DNA from: Planctomycetota bacterium
Lineage (GTDB): Bacteria > Planctomycetota > Phycisphaerae > WQYP01 > JAJZKY01
Reading direction: 5' to 3'
Assembly: GCA_021803885.1 (NCBI GenBank)
Contig: JAJZKY010000283.1
Location: 1-6,352, forward strand
DNA length: 6,352 nt
The notes under the pieces are model-generated. The model saw nothing but the letters and a program-made list of their open reading frames with translations, searched no databases and was not told the origin of the DNA. A program made the position numbers and the translations under genes. Shown here piece by piece: positions 1 to 5,486 of this stretch; within the stretch, counting starts at the first letter, position 1; the number at the start of each line of letters is the position of its first letter.

Positions 1-407
1 GAGCATCGATGCTGACCCTATTTTTCAGGTGTCCCCGCCGCTCCGGCCGGCCATAGCGCTTGTGCCGTTGTCGCTGACAGCGCAACGACCGGTACAGGGT
101 CCCCCCGGTCTTGCCGGTCCCGCTTGAGATACTGATAGATCCACTTGTGGCTGATCGGCCGCTGGCCTTCCCGGGCCAGCCGCTCCCGGATTTGCTCCGG
201 GCTCCACTCCTGCCGGATCAGGGTCTCCACCCGTTGCCAGTCCGAAACCCCGATCCGGGATCCATGGCTCTCGGCCCGGCGGGCCAGACAGCGCTTTTGC
301 GCCGGCTGGGCTCGGTCGCCCACGGTTGCGGCGAATCTCCCGCGAAATCGTCGATTTGTCCACCCGAAGTTTCTCCGCCGTCTCGGTCTGGTTCAGCCCG
401 GCTTTAC
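1..407. repeat. Direct repeat, left member (pairs with 5938-6352)
   Basis: This stretch is repeated in the same orientation at 5938-6352, about 95% identical with one 8-bp gap (right copy has extra bases around 6254-6262). It is simply the shared part of the two IS copies that both fall inside the window. Homologous recombination between the members would remove everything between them, including the whole R-M operon. Confidence 0.95.
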
Positions 408-462
408 GGTAGGCGTCAATCTGGTATCGTGGCTCCTAGGTGAACGGCGTGTAGTGCTTCAA
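1..462 (-). pseudogene. IS30-family transposase, N-terminal half, multiply broken
   Basis: Reading from a TTG at 460-462, preceded by a GGGAG-type ribosome site, gives LKHYTPFT and then an in-frame TAG (436-438). Beyond the stop the frame reads on as EPRYQIDAYRKAGLNQTETA and then the helix-turn-helix segment ending DKSTISREIRRN, which is the typical IS30 DNA-binding start. An 8-bp deletion near 316-318, relative to the right copy, changes frame after RNRG. The frame that continues holds LARRAESHGSRIGVSDWQ and PISHKWIYQYLKRD. A G6 run (C6 at 101-106 on the plus strand) causes a third break, after which LYRSLRCQ follows. With three lesions, this copy cannot make transposase without extensive recoding. 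The DDE catalytic domain is outside the window. Family assignment is firm; the exact start is an inference from the ribosome site and the family N-terminus. Confidence 0.9.
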
Positions 463-535
463 CGGTCTCCCTTCGACTGGCTAGTCGGAAAAGCCACGAT
501 CCTACCGCAGCTCGCCCACTCGGCCCGTCAGCGAT

Positions 536-554
536 GTTGCACTTCGAAGTTGAA
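536..554. repeat. Terminal inverted repeat of left IS30 copy (5' end of element)
   Basis: GTTGCACTTCGAAGTTGAA here is the inverted partner of TTCAAGTTGGAAGTGCAAC at 5431-5449, with 17 of 19 positions matching once one is reverse-complemented. IS30-family ends commonly carry a GTGCAAC-type motif. Similarity stops outside this block, so the element boundary is placed at about 554-556. The opposite end of this copy is outside the window, so no target duplication can be checked. Confidence 0.8.
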
Positions 555-758
555 TTCACCCTGGTCATTAAGGAGTTGGATTACGGTGATCGACCGTGTG
601 TCTTGCTCTTTCACCGACGTCGCAGTCGCAACAAACGTCTCAAAGCAGTGTACGAGTTCGACATCGTTGCACGTGCCGTATTTCCTCAGGATTACCAAGC
701 GCTCTTGATGCAGTGCGACCACCCGGCCCGGAGCGACAGTCGCCACTGGGGCATTGTT

Positions 759-763
759 GGAGG
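759..763 (+). promoter_or_regulatory. Ribosome binding site of mod
   Basis: GGAGG lies 12 bases before the ATG at 776. The spacing is a little long, but it is the only good site near the start. It supports 776 over the upstream in-frame GTG at 596, whose extra 60 residues look unlike the family N-terminus. Confidence 0.6.
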
Positions 764-775
764 ATAGAACGAATC

Positions 776-2449
776 ATGAATCGGCTAAATACCAAGCTGG
801 GGCTCAATTGGCTGGGAAAGGACAACCGGTCGCAAGTGGAGCCGCGCGTCCTGATTGAAGATCACGAGAAGTCGTTCCATGCCAAACATCGCGTCACAGA
901 ACGCGATCTGTTCGATAACCGCCTCCTCTTTGGTGACAATCTTTTGGCACTGAGGGCACTCGAACAGGAATTTACGGGCAGGATAAAGTGCATTTACATC
1001 GATCCTCCTTACAACACAGGGAGCGCGTATGAACACTATGATGACGGTCTAGAACACTCGATATGGCTTAGCATGATGCGAGACCGTTTGGAGCTTCTCC
1101 GAAGGCTGCTGCGCAAAGATGGAGTCATCTTTGTTCATATCGACGACAACGAGCAAGCGTACCTCAAGGTACTCATGGACGAAATCTTTGGGAGGAAGAA
1201 CTACTGTGGGCAGTTCATCTGGGAAAAAAAGAAGAAGCCCTCCTTCTTGAACGCGAACATGGGTATAGTCACGGAATACATCCTCGCCTACTCCCCGGAC
1301 CGCAGTAGTTCGCCCCCCTTCATAGGAGGGTTAACGACGGAGGGCAAGAAATATCCGCTCAACAACGCCGGTAACGGAGTACAAACCTTGTGTTTCCAGC
1401 CGGGCTGCGTGCAGTTCCGCTGCGCAGACGGAGTCTATGAACCGCGGGATATGTCGGAGGGTAACATCATTACAAAGCTCCTCGATCGGTTGGTCGTTGA
1501 AGATGGGCGTAACAAGAATGCTTTTCGCTTAGAAGGCGAGTGGCGCTATTCGCAGAGGAAACTCGATGAAATTGTCGGAAAGGGCGATACGTTAGTAATT
1601 AGCAAGATTCCATTCCGGCCAAACCATATCAAAGCTGGCGGCGAAGAGAAGAAGATCAAGAACCTTCTTTCCAGTGCGCATTACCAAATGTCCACCTACG
1701 AAGACTCTAACGCTGAGAGTGAGGCGCTATTTGGCCGTAACGCCTTCGACTATCCGAAGCCTGAGAAGTTGCTGTTAACTCTCATTGGCGCTGTAACAAG
1801 CCCGGGTGAATGGGTGCTCGATTCTTTCGCGGGCTCAGGCACAACAGGAGCGGTTGCGCACAAGATGGGCCGACGCTGGATTATGGTGGAGCTGGGCGAG
1901 CATTGCCACACCCACATCATCCCCCGCTTGAAGAAGGTAATCGTCGGCGAAGACCCCGGTGGCATCACGAAGAGCGTCGATTGGAAAGGCGGTGGCGGCT
2001 TTCGCTACTACCGCCTCGCGCCATCGCTGCTGGAAAAGGACAAGTGGGGCAACTGGGTCATCAATCACGACTACAACGCCGCTATGCTGGCCGAGGCGCT
2101 GTGCAAACTGGAGGGCTTCACCTACGCGCCTTCGGATTCGGTGTACTGGCAGCACGGCCAGTCCACCGAGCGCGATTACATCTATGTGACCACCGCCAGC
2201 CTTACCCACGAGCAGTTGCAGCAGTTGAGCGACGAAGTGGGGCCGCACCGCACGCTACTGGTGCTCTGCACCGCCTTCCGCGCCAAGACCGACCGCTACC
2301 CTAACCTGACGGTGAAGAAGATTCCCAAGCAGGTGCTCTCGCGCTGTGAGTGGGGGCATGACGATTATTCGCTGCAAGTGGAAAACCTGCCGAAGGCTCC
2401 ACCCAAGCCTGGCCAACAGGGTCTTTTTGAAGTGGAGGTGGCGCAATGA
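776..2449 (+). CDS. mod: Type III restriction-modification system methyltransferase subunit (Mod)
   Basis: A 557-residue S-adenosylmethionine-dependent DNA methyltransferase, expected to make N6-methyladenine in a short asymmetric site and to give sequence specificity to the Mod-Res restriction complex. Catalytic motif IV is DPPYNTG (residues 76-82), after the family segment FGDNLLAL (52-59). Motif X-like KPEKLL is at 328-333, and the SAM-binding FAGSGTTG at 351-358. Having motif IV before motif I marks the beta class used by type III Mod and related enzymes. Residues about 150-320, between the two catalytic blocks, should be the target-recognition domain. Residues about 400-557 form a C-terminal extension. 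The start at 776 gives a family-like N-terminus (MNRLNTKLGLNWLGKDNR), and the length is normal. The last codons overlap res by ATGA, so the genes are translationally coupled. GC is about 45-52% in sampled lines through the recognition domain and about 62% in the C-terminal part, suggesting a mosaic gene. The target sequence cannot be read from the protein. Confidence 0.95.
   Translation: MNRLNTKLGLNWLGKDNRSQVEPRVLIEDHEKSFHAKHRVTERDLFDNRLLFGDNLLALRALEQEFTGRIKCIYIDPPYNTGSAYEHYDDGLEHSIWLSMMRDRLELLRRLLRKDGVIFVHIDDNEQAYLKVLMDEIFGRKNYCGQFIWEKKKKPSFLNANMGIVTEYILAYSPDRSSSPPFIGGLTTEGKKYPLNNAGNGVQTLCFQPGCVQFRCADGVYEPRDMSEGNIITKLLDRLVVEDGRNKNAFRLEGEWRYSQRKLDEIVGKGDTLVISKIPFRPNHIKAGGEEKKIKNLLSSAHYQMSTYEDSNAESEALFGRNAFDYPKPEKLLLTLIGAVTSPGEWVLDSFAGSGTTGAVAHKMGRRWIMVELGEHCHTHIIPRLKKVIVGEDPGGITKSVDWKGGGGFRYYRLAPSLLEKDKWGNWVINHDYNAAMLAEALCKLEGFTYAPSDSVYWQHGQSTERDYIYVTTASLTHEQLQQLSDEVGPHRTLLVLCTAFRAKTDRYPNLTVKKIPKQVLSRCEWGHDDYSLQVENLPKAPPKPGQQGLFEVEVAQ
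2434..2438 (+). promoter_or_regulatory. Ribosome binding site of res, inside the end of mod
   Basis: GGAGG lies seven bases before the res ATG at 2446, within the mod coding region. Together with the ATGA overlap it fixes the res start and points to coupled translation. Confidence 0.7.
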
Positions 2450-5130
2450 ATCGCCACGTCAACGCCATCGCCGGCCGTTTGAGCCTGCGTCCGCCGCAGC
2501 GCCGCTCGCTGGAGATACTGGATCGCATTACGGAGATCGTTCCGCCGGGGAAGGAGGTGGATACTGCTGCTGTACTGGAGGCTATACGCAGCGAGTTTCC
2601 ATCGGTCACGGACTTTGAACGCGAGTTCCCTTCGCTGTGTTTTGCGCTCGCAACCGGCGTGGGCAAGACGCGGCTGATGGGCGCCTTTATCAGCTATCTG
2701 CACCTGGCGCACGGCATCAACGACTTCTTCGTGTTGGCGCCAAACCTGACCATCTACAACAAGCTGATTGCCGACTTCACGCCCAATACGCCAAAGTATG
2801 TATTCAAGGGGATTGCGGAGTTTGCCACGGACGCACCGGATATCATTACGGGTGACACCTATGAGGCCAAGGCGGGTTCACTGTTCGATGCGCTGATCCG
2901 CTGCAAAGTGAACATTTTTAATATCTCAAAAATCAACTCCGAGGTGCGCGGCGGCAAATCGCCCCGCATCAAACGCCTGTCGGAGTACATTGGCGAGAGC
3001 TACTTCGACTATCTGGCCGGATTGCCGGATCTAGTGCTGCTGATGGACGAGTCGCACCGTTACCGGGCGAGCGCGGGTGTGAGGGCCATCAACGAGCTGA
3101 AGCCGATCCTGGGTCTGGAGCTGACAGCGACACCTTTTATCGAGTCGAACAAGGGCGGGATTCCGTTCAAGAACGTGATTTACGATTATCCGCTGGGTAG
3201 GGCAATGGCCGATGGCTTCGTCAAGGAACCGGCGGTGGTCACCCGCAAGAACTTCAACCCGGCCGGAATGTCAGCAGACGAGATTGAGCGGCTGAAGCTC
3301 GAAGACGGCGTACGCTTGCACGAGAGCGTGAAGGTAGAGCTGGAGACCTACGCCCGTGAGAGCGACAACCCGATCGTCAAGCCCTTCCTGCTGGTAATTG
3401 CCCGCGACACAACCCACGCCGGGCACTTGTTGAAGAGGATTCAGTCGGACGATTTCTTCGACGGGCGTTACAAAGATAAAGTCATCCAGGTGGACTCCAG
3501 CAAGACCGGCACCGAAGAAGAGGAAATGATCACGCGTCTGCTCAAGGTTGAGCTGACCTCCGAGCCCACGGAGATCGTCATTCACGTCAACATGCTCAAG
3601 GAAGGCTGGGATGTGACCAACCTCTACACTATCGTGCCGCTACGTGCGGCGAACGCGCGTATACTCATCGAACAGTCCATCGGTCGCGGCCTGCGCCTGC
3701 CCTACGGCAAGCGCACGGGCGTGACCGCCGTGGACCGGCTGAACATTGTTGCCCACGACAAGTTCCAGGAGATCATCGACGAGGCCAACAAGCCGGATTC
3801 CGCCATCCGTTTGCAGGCGGTGGTGCTGAATACCGACCAGCTCGGACAGAAGACGGTCACGGTGGTGTCGCAATCGCAACTCGCAACCAAGCTGGGGCTC
3901 AAACCCACGCAGGTGACGAGCAGCACGACGGTAGCCGGGCAGGACGAGACCCCAACCTTCACCAACCCGGAAGAGCAGAAGGTGGCGCAAATCACCTACG
4001 AAGTCATCCGTAAACTGGAGAACCAGCCGCAAACGTTGCCTACAATTGCACACTTGAAGAAGCCGGAAATCCAAGCCGCCATCGTCAGGGCGGTCGAGGA
4101 GCAGTATCAGCCGGCACAGTTGGAGTTGGAAGGTGTTGGCGAGAAGCCAAATATCGCGTCCGTGGTGGCGAAGACGTCAGACTTAGTTACACAACAAACC
4201 ATTAACATCCCGCGCATTCTGGTAGTTCCGAAAGGTGAGGTAAAGTCGGGTTTCAAGCCTTTCACGTTAAATCTCGGTACCCTGAAGTATCCGGCCGTCT
4301 CAGATGAGTTATGGATTCAACATCTGCGAACCCACGAGCTTGAGGTGGTCACGCTCGGCCGTGGCAGCCATGATGAGCCACGGCTGGAGGATTACGTGGT
4401 GAGCGGCCTGGTTGACTTTGACGACGTTTCTTATGACGACCATGCCGACCTGCTCTACGACCTGGCGGCACAGACCGTGCAACATTTCCAGGCCTACCTT
4501 TCCGAGGACGATACGCGCAAAGTGCTGCGCTGCTACCAGCGTGACATTGCGCGCTTCATCCACGCCCAGATGCAGGAGCACTACTGGGAAGACGCGGTGG
4601 ACTACGAGATGAAGGTGAGCAAGGGTTTCACGGAACTGAAGCCGAGTGCTTATACTTACTCCGCCGAAGAGCCGCCAGTGGATTACCGGGTCGCACCGGC
4701 GGACAGGAGCAACATGGCAAAATACCTGTTCGGAGGCTTCAAGCGTTGCCTCTATCCGGTTCAGAAATTCGATTCCGATTCGGAACGGAAGTTGGCGGTG
4801 ATACTGGAGCGCGACGCCATTAAGTGGTTCAAGCCCACCAAGGGCCAGTTCCAGATCTTTTACCGGCAGGGCGCGGATCACCCGGAATACCAGCCGGACT
4901 TTATTGCGGAAACCAACGACGCAATTTACATGCTCGAACCTAAAATGCGCAAAGAGCTGGACGATCCCATCGTTCTGGCGAAGAAGGACTCCGCCGTCAG
5001 ATGGTGCGCGAATGCCTCAGACTATGCGGCGACCTACGATGGAAAGCCGTGGCGCTACGTGCTGATTCCTCACGATGAGATCGCCGAGAACATCACCCTC
5101 TCCAGTTTGGTGGCCCGGTTTGGCGGTTGA
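2446..5130 (+). CDS. res: Type III restriction-modification system helicase/endonuclease subunit (Res)
   Basis: An 894-residue superfamily 2 helicase fused to a nuclease. It acts with Mod to hydrolyse ATP, communicate between unmethylated sites and cut DNA. Motifs in order: an N-terminal RPPQRRSLEIL segment (16-26), Walker A ATGVGKT (69-75), motif II DESH (201-204), motif III TATP (227-230), an EGWDV segment of motif V (386-390) and motif VI QSIGRGLRLP (410-419). Near the C-terminus an LFGGFKR segment (761-767) leads into a PD-ExK nuclease core, with PD at 817-818 followed by EPK at 831-833. All key residues appear intact, and the length is usual for Res. It overlaps mod by four bases with its own GGAGG ribosome site, so co-transcription is nearly certain. 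No T-rich hairpin terminator follows. Local GC falls to about 45-50% around codons 565-625, without any frame break. The motif-I variant (TGVGKT) and the N-terminus differ from the EcoP1 type, so it belongs to another Res subgroup (inference). Confidence 0.95.
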   Translation: MNRHVNAIAGRLSLRPPQRRSLEILDRITEIVPPGKEVDTAAVLEAIRSEFPSVTDFEREFPSLCFALATGVGKTRLMGAFISYLHLAHGINDFFVLAPNLTIYNKLIADFTPNTPKYVFKGIAEFATDAPDIITGDTYEAKAGSLFDALIRCKVNIFNISKINSEVRGGKSPRIKRLSEYIGESYFDYLAGLPDLVLLMDESHRYRASAGVRAINELKPILGLELTATPFIESNKGGIPFKNVIYDYPLGRAMADGFVKEPAVVTRKNFNPAGMSADEIERLKLEDGVRLHESVKVELETYARESDNPIVKPFLLVIARDTTHAGHLLKRIQSDDFFDGRYKDKVIQVDSSKTGTEEEEMITRLLKVELTSEPTEIVIHVNMLKEGWDVTNLYTIVPLRAANARILIEQSIGRGLRLPYGKRTGVTAVDRLNIVAHDKFQEIIDEANKPDSAIRLQAVVLNTDQLGQKTVTVVSQSQLATKLGLKPTQVTSSTTVAGQDETPTFTNPEEQKVAQITYEVIRKLENQPQTLPTIAHLKKPEIQAAIVRAVEEQYQPAQLELEGVGEKPNIASVVAKTSDLVTQQTINIPRILVVPKGEVKSGFKPFTLNLGTLKYPAVSDELWIQHLRTHELEVVTLGRGSHDEPRLEDYVVSGLVDFDDVSYDDHADLLYDLAAQTVQHFQAYLSEDDTRKVLRCYQRDIARFIHAQMQEHYWEDAVDYEMKVSKGFTELKPSAYTYSAEEPPVDYRVAPADRSNMAKYLFGGFKRCLYPVQKFDSDSERKLAVILERDAIKWFKPTKGQFQIFYRQGADHPEYQPDFIAETNDAIYMLEPKMRKELDDPIVLAKKDSAVRWCANASDYAATYDGKPWRYVLIPHDEIAENITLSSLVARFGG

Positions 5131-5274
5131 ATGTAGTGAGTGGGTCTTCACGCTGGTGGGCAGACATGCATAACTAGCCAACCTCAACACCCTATGGACC
5201 GGCACGCGATTAATGCAGGGTCGTAGGACAGAGCGAAATAATGTTAGGTAGTGTACGGACTTGTGTGCAAATTC
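5131..5274. other. Intergenic region after res, no gene recognised
   Basis: I see no convincing gene, RNA gene or rho-independent terminator here. The best inverted repeat just after the res stop is only four base pairs (GTGA...TCAC, 5146-5161) with no T run. A GTTAGGT at 5243-5249 resembles one integron recombination core but has no partner site. Confidence 0.5.
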
Positions 5275-5392
5275 AGAGGTCATGGTATGAGGGAGGTTGG
5301 ATCAACCCCATGTCCTGTGGAAGGGCCATTGAAGTGGTCCCTCGTTGACGGACCTCTAACGGGGTAGATTAAACCAACCGTTTGGAGGTCAT
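5275..5392 (+). promoter_or_regulatory. Putative structured 5' leader with sequestered ribosome binding site
   Basis: Read as plus-strand RNA, this region can form several nested stems. P1 is AGAGGTC (5275-5281) with GACCTCT (5351-5357), seven perfect pairs. Inside it P2 pairs ATGG (5282-5285) with CCAT (5308-5311), capped by GGTTG/CAACC (5295-5299/5303-5307). P3 pairs AGGGCCA (5322-5328) with TGGTCCCT (5335-5342), with one bulged T. A competing hairpin pairs 5351-5362 with 5378-5390 (12 pairs, one G-T wobble, one bulge, 15-base loop) and buries the GGAGG at 5384-5388, five bases before the ATG at 5394. GACCTC therefore has two exclusive partners, GAGGTC at 5276-5281 and at 5385-5390. This is the layout of a translational switch. 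The fold was worked out by eye, no known riboswitch class was recognised, and the function is an inference. Confidence 0.4.
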
Positions 5393-5393
5393 T

Positions 5394-5486
5394 ATGGAAC
5401 GTCAGATTCGTGCTCAATATACTGCGCGGGTTCAAGTTGGAAGTGCAACTGTGAGTGAGGTTCTGGTGTGGAAGAATACCTCATAG
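5394..5486 (+). pseudogene. Gene start truncated by the right IS30 copy, product unknown
   Basis: An ATG at 5394, five bases after a strong GGAGG, opens a frame beginning MERQIRAQYTARV. The IS terminal repeat begins at 5431, so only about 12 codons are native. The frame then runs through the IS end and stops at TAG (5484-5486), for 30 codons in all. The well-placed ribosome site and the structured leader suggest a real gene once started here and was interrupted by the IS. Too little remains to name the product. If the IS inserted cleanly, the rest should lie beyond the far end of the right IS copy, outside the window. Alternatively this is a genuine tiny peptide, or chance. Confidence 0.4.
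5431..5449. repeat. Terminal inverted repeat of right IS30 copy (3' end of element)
   Basis: TTCAAGTTGGAAGTGCAAC is the inward-facing counterpart of the repeat at 536-554. The transposase stop codon (TGA, 5432-5434 on the minus strand) lies inside it. Similarity to the other end does not continue outward, so the IS boundary is placed at about 5428-5431. Confidence 0.8.

Larger units (their letters stand above)
1..554 (-). mobile_element. IS30-family insertion sequence, left copy (partial, cut by window start)
   Basis: This is the 5' part of an IS30-family element read on the minus strand. It carries the transposase N-terminal half and, at its outer edge, a terminal inverted repeat (536-554) that matches in inverted form the repeat at the other end of the right copy. 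Positions 1-300 align without gaps to 5938-6237 with about 14 mismatches (about 95% identity). Positions 326-407 align to 6271-6352 with three mismatches. The two blocks are offset by 8 bp because of a deletion here. Combining the two copies, the full element would be about 1.07 kb, within the usual IS30-family range (inference). The 3' end with the catalytic half lies beyond the window. Confidence 0.88.
534..767 (+). other. Unrecognised reading frame between IS end and mod; possible gene remnant
   Basis: This open frame of 77 codons starts with an ATG inside the IS terminal repeat (MLHFEVEF from IS sequence) and continues through non-IS DNA as TLVIKELDYGDRPCVLLFHR and onward. It ends at a TAG (765-767) only 8 bases before the mod start. 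Its last codons (GTT GGA GGA TAG) contain the mod Shine-Dalgarno, a layout typical of coupled operon genes. It could be the tail of a gene whose front was removed by the IS insertion. Against this, there is no ribosome site before the ATG. The opposite strand is also open from a GTG at 744-746 down to 528 with an equally protein-like sequence, and third-position GC is similar in both (about 62-66%, counted by eye). I do not recognise either product. I see no convincing sigma-70 promoter for mod in this stretch. Confidence 0.25.
536..5449. mobile_element. IS30-flanked R-M island (composite-transposon-like cargo)
   Basis: The inner ends of two near-identical, same-orientation IS30 copies face each other across mod and res, leaving about 220 bp before mod and 300 bp after res. 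This is the geometry of a composite transposon or of two independent insertions around an R-M operon. The outer IS ends and any target duplications are outside the window, so mobilisation as a unit is not shown. The broken gene start at 5394 argues that at least the right IS inserted into pre-existing DNA. Confidence 0.45.

Noticed and set aside
667..695. TTGCAC and GATTAC with 17-base spacing as a mod promoter
   Set aside because: Each box matches the sigma-70 consensus at only about three of six positions, which is chance level.
596..775. Longer mod reading frame starting at a GTG at 596 (60 extra residues)
   Set aside because: The extra residues are unlike the family N-terminus, and the ATG at 776 follows a GGAGG and begins with a typical Mod start.
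1810..2304. Open frames of 70-160 codons on both strands inside mod and res
   Set aside because: They are frame shadows of high-GC coding sequence; the mod and res frames carry all recognisable motifs without interruption.
5243..5249. GTTAGGT resembling an integron attC core site
   Set aside because: No matching inverse core (RYYYAAC) was found at a suitable distance, and there is no other cassette feature.
5017..5283. Minus-strand open frame of 88 codons overlapping the end of res
   Set aside because: About 110 bases are antisense to the conserved res C-terminus, there is no ribosome site, and the composition gives no sign of coding.
5322..5342. Hairpin after res considered as a rho-independent terminator
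   Set aside because: The stem is good but no T run follows, and it lies almost 200 bases after the res stop; it fits better as part of the folded leader.
5331..5350. AAGTGGTCCCTCG resembling the T-box antiterminator bulge
   Set aside because: The match is partial, no specifier loop or stem I was found, and the downstream gene gives no link to aminoacyl-tRNA control.
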